Shown here piece after piece: positions 33,694-41,858 of a stretch of DNA of 64,000 bases (positions are counted from its first letter, which is position 1; the number at the start of each line of letters is the position of its first letter). This DNA is from Mycobacterium shimoidei (lineage in GTDB: Bacteria > Actinomycetota > Actinomycetes > Mycobacteriales > Mycobacteriaceae), in NCBI GenBank assembly GCA_002101905.1, contig LQPU01000049.1:40042-104041 (forward strand), read 5' to 3'. A program made the position numbers and the translations under genes. A model generated the notes under the pieces. That model searched no databases. It was not told the DNA's origin and was given only the letters and a program-made list of their open reading frames with translations.

Positions 33694-34083
33694 TTAGCCG
33701 CCGGAGCCGTACGGCCGGGTGATGATCTCCAGGAAATGGCCTGCGGGGTCTTGGAAGTACACGCCGCGACCGCCGTGGTTGTGGTTGATCTGCATCGGCT
33801 GCTTCGCCGCGGGGTCGGCCCAGTGCTGCAGGCCGCGCGATTGGATCTTGCCGTAGATGGCGTCGAAGTCGTCCTCGGAGACTAGAAACGCGTAGTGCTG
33901 CGGGCGTATCTCCTGGTCTTCGGGCACGTCGGCGTAGTCGAGGGTAGCGCCGTGCTCGAGTTCGACGGCCAGGAAGTGGCCGAACGGTACCGGGTCCGGC
34001 AGCCCGAACAGCTCAGTCAAGAATGTCGCCGACTCGCGCTTGTCGCGGGCCGCGACAATGGTGTGGTTGAAAGCAATCGGCAT
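33694..34083 (-). CDS. VOC-family (glyoxalase/dioxygenase fold) protein
   Basis: 129-residue single-domain vicinal-oxygen-chelate protein. It has paired beta-alpha-beta modules starting FNHTIVAARDKRESATFL and ending GRGVYFQDPAGHFLEIIT, where the His and Glu are candidate metal ligands. Such proteins include glyoxalases, dioxygenases and antibiotic-resistance proteins, so no reaction can be assigned. It converges on rrf2 with three bases between stops and is followed upstream by a second VOC gene in the same orientation. These genes are not at the corresponding Mtb site. Confidence 0.75.
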   Translation of the reverse strand: MPIAFNHTIVAARDKRESATFLTELFGLPDPVPFGHFLAVELEHGATLDYADVPEDQEIRPQHYAFLVSEDDFDAIYGKIQSRGLQHWADPAAKQPMQINHNHGGRGVYFQDPAGHFLEIITRPYGSGG

Positions 34084-34133
34084 TGTGCTTGCCAGTCAAC
34101 CACTCTCAGCGGGCAACCACAACGTCGGCTGCG

Positions 34134-34547
34134 CTACTTGGGCGCGGTCAGCTCCAAGGCGATGTTGTCCGGGTCGCGGAACTCGAGGATGTAGGACGGA
34201 CCGATGTCCTTGACCGGCCCGTGATCGACACCCAGCTCGTCGAGATGCCTAGCCGCCGCGTCCAATTCGTCCTTGTCGGTGCATCGGAAGGCCAAATGGT
34301 CCAGGCCGACGCGATTCTCGTCGAAGCGGTCGCTTGCGACCGGCCGCAGCCCGATCAGCAGGCCGCCCAGGTCGTAGATAACTCCACCGAACAGAAAGGC
34401 CAGCTGGCTGCGGGTTGCTTCGTCGGCGTTGTCTGGAACCTCGAGCAGCACCGGCCAGCCGAAGACACTTTCGTAGAACTGGCGGGACCGTTCGATATCG
34501 GTGACGGTCAGTCGAAGATGCGCGATCGAGGTGGTAGGGATGGCCAT
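34134..34547 (-). CDS. VOC-family protein
   Basis: 137 residues from ATG at 34547 (an in-frame ATG at 34556 is equally possible). Two VOC modules: IAHLRLTVTDIERSRQFYES at the N-terminus and YILEFRDPDNIALELT at the C-terminus, with GLDHLAFRCTDKDELDAA between. His and Glu in these modules are likely metal ligands. It is unrelated in detail to the adjacent VOC protein, sharing the fold only. It is divergent from the luciferase-like gene, with starts 15-24 bp apart and no clear ribosome site. Confidence 0.75.
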   Translation of the reverse strand: MAIPTTSIAHLRLTVTDIERSRQFYESVFGWPVLLEVPDNADEATRSQLAFLFGGVIYDLGGLLIGLRPVASDRFDENRVGLDHLAFRCTDKDELDAAARHLDELGVDHGPVKDIGPSYILEFRDPDNIALELTAPK

Positions 34548-34570
34548 CCGAGACATGGTGCCAGAATCGC

Positions 34571-35437
34571 GTGGTGCAGATAGCAATGACGATGCCGGTG
34601 ATGGAGCCTGACCTGGATGCGCACCTGCTGCGCGATTGGGCCCGGGCGATCGACACCGGCCCGTTCTCGTCGTTGTGTTGGGGCGAGCGCATCGCCTTCG
34701 ACAACCCGGAGACGTTGACGCTGCTGGGCGCGCTGGCCGCCTGGACCGATCGGGTGCGGTTGGTGACGACGGTGATCGTGCCTCAATTGCACGACCCGGT
34801 GATGTTGGCGAAGGCGATCGCGACCGGTGACATGCTCTCGGGCGGCCGGCTCACCGTCGGCGTCGGCGTGGGCGGGCGCACGGAGGATTACCAGGCGGTG
34901 GGCGCAGATCCGGCGACCCAGACCATGCGCGGCATGGCCGAGTCCGTCGCAGTCATGAAACGCGTGTGGTCGGGTGAAAAGGTCACCGAGTCGGTGCTGC
35001 CGGTCGGCCCGTTGCCGGTTCAGCCGGGCGGGCCGCCGCTGCTGGTCGGAAGTATCGGGCCGAAGACGATTCGCAGCGCGGCCGCCTGGGCCGACGGCCT
35101 GGCCGGCACCACGTTGGATCTCGACGTCGCCAAACAGAGCGAGCTGTTCGATGTGGCCCGGGCGGCTTGGGCGGGCGCCGGCAAGCCCAAGCCACATCTG
35201 GCGACGTCGTTTTGGTTCGCCCTCGGCCCGGCCGACGAGGCGCGCGAGCAGATGCGCCGGCATCTGCGTCGCTACATGAACTGGATACCGGTGCGCCACG
35301 TCGATGCGATGGCGCCGATGACCGGATTTGCCGGAACCGAAGAAGAGCTGGTCACGGTGCGCCGTCGACGTCCCCGACGATCTGGGCAGCTTGTAACTCG
35401 GATTGCGACACGGTCACGGATGCATACCTTTCTGTGA
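34571..35437 (+). CDS. LLM-class (F420-type) oxidoreductase with disrupted C-terminus
   Basis: 288 residues as read. Luciferase-like features are VRLVTTVIVPQLHDPVMLAK, GGRLTVGVGVGGRTEDYQAV and PPLLVGSIGPKTIRSAAAWA. After GFAGTEEELVTV (about residue 262) the frame becomes Arg-rich (RRRRPRRSGQLVTRIATRSR), which is not family-like. In the neighbouring frame the same DNA reads VDVPDDLGSL and stops at 35394-35396. A small deletion has probably removed part of the last helix and shifted the frame. Possibly still active, since the barrel core is intact. Confidence 0.7.
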   Translation: MVQIAMTMPVMEPDLDAHLLRDWARAIDTGPFSSLCWGERIAFDNPETLTLLGALAAWTDRVRLVTTVIVPQLHDPVMLAKAIATGDMLSGGRLTVGVGVGGRTEDYQAVGADPATQTMRGMAESVAVMKRVWSGEKVTESVLPVGPLPVQPGGPPLLVGSIGPKTIRSAAAWADGLAGTTLDLDVAKQSELFDVARAAWAGAGKPKPHLATSFWFALGPADEAREQMRRHLRRYMNWIPVRHVDAMAPMTGFAGTEEELVTVRRRRPRRSGQLVTRIATRSRMHTFL

Positions 35438-35527
35438 CTCACTGGTCACACCAGACACATCAGCAACTATCGTCACTTGAGCTAACTGTCGGGCGTCAAT
35501 GCGGCGCTCGCGCCTGAAAGGTGGGAC

Positions 35528-37018
35528 ATGTCGGCGCTGCGTCGAATCATGTCGGGGTCGATGGCGTCGGCGACCGCGTTTTGGCTCGTCGGCTCGATAG
35601 GCCTCGCGCCGCACGCGGCCGCCTTGACCTGCGAGGCGCCGGAAGCCAACGTCGACCCGCCACCGGCGCAGTCGGCGCCGACGATACAGACACCTGCTCC
35701 GCGTGCCCCGCGCGCTCCGATCCCGAGTTATCGCCGCCCGCGCAACGCCAACCCCCGCGCGCCGCTACCGAAACTGGGTCCGCTGATTTCTGCCTTGCTG
35801 AACCCCAACGGCCGGGTCTCCGGGCCGGTGCGACAGCAAGCGGCGATCGTGCCGCCCGCACCGAATCCGCCGGGGGCAGGTCAGGTGCCGCCGGGGGCAG
35901 GCCAGATGCCGCCGAACGCTGTTCCGCTGGCCCCGGAGGCCGCTCCGACGCCGCCGGCGGCGGAGCCTCCTCCCTCGATCGCCGGGGCGCCAACCTCGCT
36001 GGTGGAGTGGGTGACCGGACCGATGGGTCCGAACAAGACCCTGGAGCGGTTCGGCATCTCCGGGACCGACCTCGGGATCATGTGGGACAACGGCGATCCG
36101 GTCAACCGTCAGGTGCTGATGGCCTTCGGCGACACGTTCGGCTATTGCAAGGTCCACGGCCAGCAATGGCGCTACAACGTACTCTTCCGCACCTCCGACC
36201 AGAACCTGAACGACGGCATCACCGTGCCACCGGGCGTTCCCAACAACAATTACTCCGGCTCACCGGTGCGGTCTCCGGCATTCTCCAAGCAGGTCATTCC
36301 CGGCATCAAATTGGCCGGAACCCAGGAGGGAATGATCCCCACCGCCGGAATCGCCATCGGCAGAACGCAATACATGAACTTCATGTCCATCAAGAACTGG
36401 GGCCGTGACGGCGAATGGTCGACCAACTACTCGGCGATCGCGGTGTCCAAAGACAACGGCCAGAACTGGGGGATCTACCCGCAGACCGTCCGCCCGGCGG
36501 CTGCCGACAGCGTCCCCCATGCCCGCTACATACCCGGGAACGAGAACTTCCAGATGGGCGCGTTCCTGAAGACCGGCGACGGTTATGTGTACTCGTTCGG
36601 CACCCCGTCCGGACGCGGCGGCTCGGCGTATCTGTCGCGAGTTCCGCAGGGGTTCATCGCGGATCTGACCAAATACCAGTACTGGAACGGTGATCAGAAC
36701 GCGTGGGTCCCGGCCAATCCCGGTGCGGCCACACCGGTGATTCCCGGCCCGGTCGGCGAAATGTCGGCCCAGTACAACACCTACCTCAAGCAATACCTGG
36801 TGCTCTACACCAACGGCAACAACGACGTCGTGGCGAGGACGGCGCCGGCTCCGCAGGGGCCGTGGAGCCCAGAGCAACTGCTCGTGTCGTCGTTCCAGAT
36901 GCCCGGTGGCATCTACGGGCCGATGCTGCACCCGTGGGCGTCGGGCAAGGACCTGTACTTCAACCTGTCGTTGTGGTCGGCCTACGACGTGATGCTGATG
37001 CACACCGAGTTGCCGTAG
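35528..37018 (+). CDS. Secreted DUF4185 protein, GH183 endo-D-arabinanase-like
   Basis: 496 residues. A signal peptide (about 1-32, cleaved after PHAAA) is followed by a Pro/Ala-rich linker to about residue 155, with a short repeat GAGQVPPGAGQMPP, and then the DUF4185 domain. That domain has IMWDNGDPVNRQVLMAFGDTFG near its start and ends with PMLHPWASGKDLYFNLSLWS and YDVMLMH. DUF4185 proteins of mycobacteria and phages have been assigned to glycoside hydrolase family 183, endo-D-arabinanases acting on arabinogalactan and lipoarabinomannan. The same role is therefore plausible but not shown. GAAAGGTGG precedes the ATG. Confidence 0.75.
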   Translation: MSALRRIMSGSMASATAFWLVGSIGLAPHAAALTCEAPEANVDPPPAQSAPTIQTPAPRAPRAPIPSYRRPRNANPRAPLPKLGPLISALLNPNGRVSGPVRQQAAIVPPAPNPPGAGQVPPGAGQMPPNAVPLAPEAAPTPPAAEPPPSIAGAPTSLVEWVTGPMGPNKTLERFGISGTDLGIMWDNGDPVNRQVLMAFGDTFGYCKVHGQQWRYNVLFRTSDQNLNDGITVPPGVPNNNYSGSPVRSPAFSKQVIPGIKLAGTQEGMIPTAGIAIGRTQYMNFMSIKNWGRDGEWSTNYSAIAVSKDNGQNWGIYPQTVRPAAADSVPHARYIPGNENFQMGAFLKTGDGYVYSFGTPSGRGGSAYLSRVPQGFIADLTKYQYWNGDQNAWVPANPGAATPVIPGPVGEMSAQYNTYLKQYLVLYTNGNNDVVARTAPAPQGPWSPEQLLVSSFQMPGGIYGPMLHPWASGKDLYFNLSLWSAYDVMLMHTELP

Positions 37019-37310
37019 CCGGTGTTAGTGCAGCGTTGAAAGATACTGCATCGCAAGACCTTTTCCCTCAGGACCTTGCCTGCAGGTTCCCAAGGGCGCG
37101 GTTGGTGACGTTCGGCGCTTCCGTTGGGTCGAAAGACTCTGTCCCGCACGCCGCGCCAGCGCGCACGGTAATTGAGTACGAGCACTACCAGTGATTGCGA
37201 ATGATCATGTTCGCCACGGTTAGACAGATAGCAGCTGTCGCGCGGCCGGCGTCGCCTGCCTCGGGTTGGCTTTATCATCACTAGCTCGCCGCGTCGGCGG
37301 CGCGTAATCG
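37019..37310. other. Intergenic region between the DUF4185 and Fic genes
   Basis: 292 bp with no gene I can support. It contains a partly palindromic stretch around TGATCA (GCGAA at 37197-37201 and TTCGC at 37210-37214). It also contains the left copy of an 11-bp direct repeat flanking the Fic gene (37272-37282) and a 7-bp stem GCTCGCC/GGCGAGC (37284-37290, 37314-37320) that could terminate the Fic transcript. Confidence 0.4.
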
Positions 37311-38519
37311 TCAGGCGAGCGGAGCGCGGCGACGGGCGCGCTCGGCGAAAGCGTCCAGAGCACCGAGAACCTGCGGGGCGCGCCACGCCCGATTTCGGGC
37401 CCGGTCGGTGAACTCGACGATGATCTTCGACTCGACGAGCGGATCCAAATATCGATAGACATTGCTGATCGCGATGTTGAGTTGATCGCTGACGAGTTGC
37501 GCGTTGACGACAGGGTGCTTGATAAGCAGATCAGCCACACGGTGGACAGCCGATCCGCGGCGGGCTGTGATCTTCGACGCCCACTGCCCTCGGATCTTTT
37601 GCAGATCAGCCACGAGTTGTCGACCATTGGCGACAGCCAGCATCGACGCCTCTGACAATCTCTGGACGATCGGGGCGGGGTCGCCTTCGCGGTATGCGGT
37701 CAACGCTTCGAAATACGAGTTGGTGTCCGTCAGAAGTCCCGCTGAGACGGGGACGGTGACTTGGCGTGCCAGCCGTTTGTTGCGCAGCATCGACTGGATT
37801 AGGGCTCTGCCACAGCGCCCATTGCCGTCGGGGAATGGGTGAATGGTTTCGAATTGCGCATGCGTAATCGCGATGTGTGGAAGGACGGCGACGTCACTGC
37901 GTTTGGCGAATCGGATGAGGTCGTCAATAGCAGCAGGGACGCGGTCTTTGTGTGGTGGGATGAAGTCGGCGCCTCGTGGACCGTAGTTCCCGCCGCCGAT
38001 CCACACCTGCTCGGTACGCCATTTGCCGGCGATAGCCGGTTCGCTGTCGTGCATCAGCGCCTCGTGCATGGCGAGAATGGCGTCGCCGCTGATCGAGTCG
38101 GCTAGGTCGATTGCCGCCTGCATCGCTTTGGTGTTCGCAACGATCATCGCCGCGTTACGCCGCCCGCTGGTTCCCAAGATTTCGGCTTCAGCGATCGCCC
38201 GCGCACTGGCGGTCAGGTTTTCGATCTTGGAGCTGGCTGCTGATTCTGTCCGCAGCAGCACCGAAGAGAACGGGGCGATCTCGCCCCCGAGTTCGGTATC
38301 GAATCGGGCGATCTCTTGGCTCGCTTCCTCGGCGTCAGCGAGCACAGCAGACGGCAGGTTGACCTCCAGCGCGGCGATGTTCGCGGGGATAGCAGCTTCG
38401 TACGGGCCGGACTGGCGGTGGGCGGCGCGCAGGTCAGAGCGCTGGCGACCCGCCTGGGCCGGCGTGCCCCAGATAAGGGTTTCGTATTTGACTGCCGTAC
38501 CTGAGCTAACTGACGACAC
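37311..38519 (-). CDS. Fic-family protein (class II, N-terminal inhibitory motif) with C-terminal winged helix
   Basis: 402-residue enzyme expected to transfer AMP from ATP to a protein hydroxyl. The catalytic motif HPFPDGNGRCGR is complete (H227 to R238). An inhibitory S-x-x-x-E-N motif (SSKIEN, residues 96-101) precedes the Fic core, the class II arrangement, so the enzyme is self-inhibited. The C-terminus has a helix-turn-helix (NAQLVSDQLNIAISNVYRYL), as in many Fic proteins, perhaps for autoregulation. GTG start with TAAGAT six bases upstream. Absent at this site in Mtb and lying next to a tRNA gene, it looks acquired. Target protein unknown. Confidence 0.85.
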   Translation of the reverse strand: MSSVSSGTAVKYETLIWGTPAQAGRQRSDLRAAHRQSGPYEAAIPANIAALEVNLPSAVLADAEEASQEIARFDTELGGEIAPFSSVLLRTESAASSKIENLTASARAIAEAEILGTSGRRNAAMIVANTKAMQAAIDLADSISGDAILAMHEALMHDSEPAIAGKWRTEQVWIGGGNYGPRGADFIPPHKDRVPAAIDDLIRFAKRSDVAVLPHIAITHAQFETIHPFPDGNGRCGRALIQSMLRNKRLARQVTVPVSAGLLTDTNSYFEALTAYREGDPAPIVQRLSEASMLAVANGRQLVADLQKIRGQWASKITARRGSAVHRVADLLIKHPVVNAQLVSDQLNIAISNVYRYLDPLVESKIIVEFTDRARNRAWRAPQVLGALDAFAERARRRAPLA

Positions 38520-38525
38520 AAACGT

Positions 38526-38531
38526 ATCTTA
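38526..38531 (-). promoter_or_regulatory. -10 element of the Fic gene, leaderless arrangement
   Basis: TAAGAT on the minus strand lies six bases before the GTG at 38517-38519 and overlaps the right copy of the 11-bp direct repeat, which could thus serve as an operator. Confidence 0.4.
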
Positions 38532-38565
38532 TCATCACTTAGATGGCTAACTGATAATAAGAGTT

Positions 38566-38585
38566 CCCGTTGTTATCAGAACGGG
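38566..38585 (-). terminator. Hairpin downstream of tRNA-Arg
   Basis: CCCGTT (38566-38571) pairs with AACGGG (38580-38585) around an 8-nt loop, ten bases past the tRNA 3' end. It overlaps a second possible stem, CTGATAA/TTATCAG (38551-38557, 38573-38579). Confidence 0.4.
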
Positions 38586-38594
38586 TTTTCGGCC

Positions 38595-38670
38595 TGGTGC
38601 CCCCGGCAGGATTCGAACCTGCGGCCTTCTGCTCCGGAGGCAGACGCTCTATCCCCTGAGCTACGGGGGC
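38595..38670 (-). tRNA. argV: tRNA-Arg (anticodon CCG), CCA encoded
   Basis: 76-nt cloverleaf on the minus strand. The acceptor stem GCCCCCG pairs with CGGGGGC. The D arm is GCTCAGGGGATAGAGC, the anticodon arm TCTGC-CTCCGGA-GCAGA has anticodon CCG, and the T arm contains GGTTCGAATCC. A discriminator A and CCA are encoded. In Mtb argV is likewise next to argS. The tRNA lies between the Fic gene and the divergent argS. Confidence 0.95.
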
Positions 38671-38783
38671 GCATGCGAAAAATGCTGCGCCATCGGGCCC
38701 CGACAGACTAACGCATGACGGCGCCCTGCCGAGCACCGGAAGGATTCGGGCCGCGACCACCTCAGCCAATAGGATGGACCCTC

Positions 38784-40436
38784 GTGACCCCCGCCGACCT
38801 TGCCGAGCTGCTCAAGGCCACCGCAACCGCGGTGTTGACCGAGCATGCGCTCGACACCGCGGCGCTGCCGGCCACGGTCACCGTCGAGCGGCCGCGTAAC
38901 CCCGAACACGGCGACTACGCCAGCAACCTGGCGCTGCAACTGGGCAAGAAGGTCGGTGTCAACCCGCGCGAGCTGGCCGGATGGCTCGCCGAGGCGCTGG
39001 GCGGCGCCGACGGTATCGCCTCGGCCGAGGTTGCCGGGCCCGGCTTCATCAACCTGCGCCTGAAGGCGTCGGCGCAAGGCGCCATCGTCGCCAACATCAT
39101 CGAGGCAGGTGCCAGCTACGGCCACTCCGACACCCAGGCCGGCCACAAGGTCAACCTGGAATTCGTCTCGGCCAACCCCACCGGCCCGATCCACATCGGC
39201 GGCACCCGCTGGGCGGCCGTCGGCGACGCGCTGGGCCGGTTGCTGACGACCCAGGGCGCCGAGGTAACCCGCGAGTACTACTTCAATGACCACGGTGCGC
39301 AGATCGACCGGTTCACCAACTCGCTGATCGCCGCCGCCAAAGGGGAGCCGACGCCGGAGGACGGCTACGCCGGCAGCTACATCGGCGAGATCGCCGCGCA
39401 GGTCCTGCAGAAAGCGCCCGACGCGCTGAGCCTGCCCGAGGCGGAGCAGCACGAAACGTTCCGGTCAATCGGTGTCGACTTGATGTTCGCCCACATCAAG
39501 CAGTCCCTGCACGACTTCGGCACCGACTTCGACGTTTACACCCACGAAGAGTCCATGCACAGCAGCGGCCATGTCAACGAGGTCATCGAACGGCTGCGCG
39601 CAAAAGGAAACATCTACGAGAAGGACGGCGCAACGTGGCTGCGAAGCAGCGCTTTCGGCGACGACAAGGACCGCGTCGTCATCAAAAGCGACGGTCGGCC
39701 AACCTATTTCGCCGGTGATCTCGCCTACTACCTGGACAAACGGCAACGCGGATTCGACCTGTGCATCTACATGCTCGGCGCCGACCATCACGGCTACATC
39801 TCCCGGCTCAAGGCGGCCGCCGCCGCGTTCGGCGACGACCCGGCCACCGTCGAGGTTCTGATCGGGCAGCTGGTCAATCTGGTCCGCGACGGCCAGCCGG
39901 TGCGGATGAGCAAGCGCGCCGGGAACGTGATCACTCTCGACGATCTCGTGGAGGCGATCGGTGTCGATGCCGCGCGCTACAGCCTGATCCGCTCGTCGGT
40001 GGACACCCCAATCGACATCGACCTGGCGCTGTGGTCGTCGGCGTCCAACGAAAACCCGGTCTATTACGTGCAATACGCGCATGCCCGGCTCTCGGCGCTG
40101 GCGCGCAACGCCGCACAGCTCGGTCTGGAACCCGACACCAGCCACCTGGACCTGCTCACCCACGAGAAAGAGGGCACGCTGATCCGCGCACTCGGCGAAT
40201 TCCCGCGAGTGCTCAAAACCGCGGCGTCACTGCGAGAACCGCACCGGGTGTGTCGCTACCTGGAAGACCTCGCCGGTGACTACCACCGCTTCTACGACTC
40301 ATGCCGGGTCTTGCCGCAGGGCGACGAGGAGCCCAACGACCTGCATACCGCACGCCTGGCGCTGTGCCAGGCCACCCGCCAAGTAATTGCCAACGGATTG
40401 GCCATCTTGGGGGTCAGCGCGCCGGAGCGGATGTGA
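38784..40436 (+). CDS. argS: Arginyl-tRNA synthetase
   Basis: 550-residue class I synthetase, the same length as recalled Mtb ArgS. The HIGH motif reads PIHIGGTRWA and the KMSKS equivalent is VRMSKRAGN. An N-terminal additional domain for the tRNA D-loop (EHGDYASNLALQLGKKVG) and the C-terminal anticodon-binding domain (YCQYAHARLSAL-like region and RVCRYLEDLAGDYHRFYDSC) are present. The GTG start follows TAGGAT by eight bases, so its message may be leaderless. It overlaps lysA by 4 nt (GTGA). Confidence 0.95.
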   Translation: MTPADLAELLKATATAVLTEHALDTAALPATVTVERPRNPEHGDYASNLALQLGKKVGVNPRELAGWLAEALGGADGIASAEVAGPGFINLRLKASAQGAIVANIIEAGASYGHSDTQAGHKVNLEFVSANPTGPIHIGGTRWAAVGDALGRLLTTQGAEVTREYYFNDHGAQIDRFTNSLIAAAKGEPTPEDGYAGSYIGEIAAQVLQKAPDALSLPEAEQHETFRSIGVDLMFAHIKQSLHDFGTDFDVYTHEESMHSSGHVNEVIERLRAKGNIYEKDGATWLRSSAFGDDKDRVVIKSDGRPTYFAGDLAYYLDKRQRGFDLCIYMLGADHHGYISRLKAAAAAFGDDPATVEVLIGQLVNLVRDGQPVRMSKRAGNVITLDDLVEAIGVDAARYSLIRSSVDTPIDIDLALWSSASNENPVYYVQYAHARLSALARNAAQLGLEPDTSHLDLLTHEKEGTLIRALGEFPRVLKTAASLREPHRVCRYLEDLAGDYHRFYDSCRVLPQGDEEPNDLHTARLALCQATRQVIANGLAILGVSAPERM

Positions 40437-41851
40437 GCGCCCACCCCGCCGGCCCACGGCACGCCGGCGACACTTATCACGCGGGTATCCCGCCGCGCCC
40501 GGCGAGCCCGCAGGAACTGTTGCGGCTGGCACCGAACGTGTGGCCACGCAACGCGGTTCGCGGTGACGACGGTGTGGTCCGGGTCGCGGGCGTCGCCGTG
40601 ACCGAGCTGGCACGCGAGTACGGCACGCCGCTGTTCGTCATCGACGAAGACGACTTCCGTTCCCGATGCCGCGAGATCGCGACCGCATTCGGTGGTGGCG
40701 CAAACGTGCACTATGCCGCCAAGGCCTTTTTGTGCAGTGAGATTGCGCGGTGGGTCGACGAAGAAGGCTTGTCGCTCGACGTGTCCACCGGCGGAGAGCT
40801 CGCCGTGGCACTGCACGCCGGCTTTCCTGCGGAGCGAATTGCCCTGCACGGAAACAACAAATCGGTCACCGAGCTGACCGCGGCCGTCAAGGCCGGAATC
40901 GGCCACGTCGTCTTGGACTCGGTCACCGAGATCGAGCGCCTCGATTCCGTCGCGGCCGACGCCGGTGTGGTCCAAGACGTGTTGGTCCGGGTCACCGTCG
41001 GCGTGGAGGCGCACACCCACGAATTCATCGCCACTGCCCACGAAGATCAAAAGTTCGGACTGTCGCTGGCTAACGGGGCCGCGATGGACGCGATCCGGCG
41101 AGTGTTCGCCACCGATCACCTGCGACTGGTCGGGCTGCACAGTCACATCGGGTCGCAGATCTTCGACGTCGACGGATTCGAGTTGGCCGCGCACCGGGTC
41201 ATCGGTCTGCTGCACGACGTTGTCGCGGAGTTCGGTGTCGATAAGACCGCACAAATCTCGACTGTTGACCTTGGTGGCGGCCTTGGGATCTCGTATCTCC
41301 CGTCCGACGATCCACCACCGGTGGCCGATCTGGCCGCCAAGCTGGGCGCCATTGTGCACCACGAATCTGCCGCGGTGGGTCTGCCCCCGCCGAGGCTGGT
41401 GGTCGAACCCGGACGCGCCATCGCCGGGCCCGGGACCATCACCTTGTACCAGGTCGGAACCGTCAAGGACGTCGATGTGAGCGCAACCGTTCGCCGCTGC
41501 TATGTCAGCGTTGACGGCGGCATGAGCGACAACATCCGCACGTCGCTCTACGGCGCGGACTACGACGTCCGGCTGGTCTCCCGTAGCTCAGATGCGCCGC
41601 CGAAGTTGGCCCGTGTTGTCGGAAAGCACTGCGAGACCGGCGATATCGTTGTCCGGGACGCCTGGACGCCCGCCGACCTGCAACCGGGTGACCTTGTCGC
41701 CGTGGCCGCGACGGGCGCATACTGCTATTCGCTGTCGAGCCGCTACAACCAGATCGGTCGGCCCGCGGTGGTGGCCGTGCGCGACGGGCAGGCCCGCCTG
41801 ATCCTGCGCCGGGAGACGATCGACGATCTGCTGAGTCTGGAGGTGAGGTGA
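40433..41851 (+). CDS. lysA: Diaminopimelate decarboxylase
   Basis: 472-residue PLP enzyme making lysine from meso-diaminopimelate. The PLP lysine is in VHYAAKAFLCSEIARW, with GLHSHIGSQIFD, DLGGGLGISY and VVEPGRAIAGPG following. The substrate Cys/Tyr region GKHCETGDIVVRD and the final GAYCYSLSSRYN are intact. The start GTG overlaps argS, giving an N-terminus some 25 residues longer than Mtb LysA; a later start is possible. Linked to hom, thrC and thrB, giving an aspartate-family amino acid cluster. Confidence 0.94.
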   Translation: MSAHPAGPRHAGDTYHAGIPPRPASPQELLRLAPNVWPRNAVRGDDGVVRVAGVAVTELAREYGTPLFVIDEDDFRSRCREIATAFGGGANVHYAAKAFLCSEIARWVDEEGLSLDVSTGGELAVALHAGFPAERIALHGNNKSVTELTAAVKAGIGHVVLDSVTEIERLDSVAADAGVVQDVLVRVTVGVEAHTHEFIATAHEDQKFGLSLANGAAMDAIRRVFATDHLRLVGLHSHIGSQIFDVDGFELAAHRVIGLLHDVVAEFGVDKTAQISTVDLGGGLGISYLPSDDPPPVADLAAKLGAIVHHESAAVGLPPPRLVVEPGRAIAGPGTITLYQVGTVKDVDVSATVRRCYVSVDGGMSDNIRTSLYGADYDVRLVSRSSDAPPKLARVVGKHCETGDIVVRDAWTPADLQPGDLVAVAATGAYCYSLSSRYNQIGRPAVVAVRDGQARLILRRETIDDLLSLEVR

Positions 41852-41858
41852 GACGTAC

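Larger units (their letters stand above)
37272..38539. repeat. 11-bp direct repeat bracketing the Fic gene
   Basis: TTATCATCACT occurs at 37272-37282 and again at 38529-38539, just outside the 3' and 5' ends of the fic coding region. Flanking bases are also similar (TAG versus TTAG). It could be the scar of an insertion or paired binding sites for a regulator. Confidence 0.5.

Noticed and set aside
38539..38769. Small minus-strand frame across the tRNA
   Set aside because: Contains the familiar translated-tRNA sequence (GSNPAGG) and is an artefact of tRNA-Arg.
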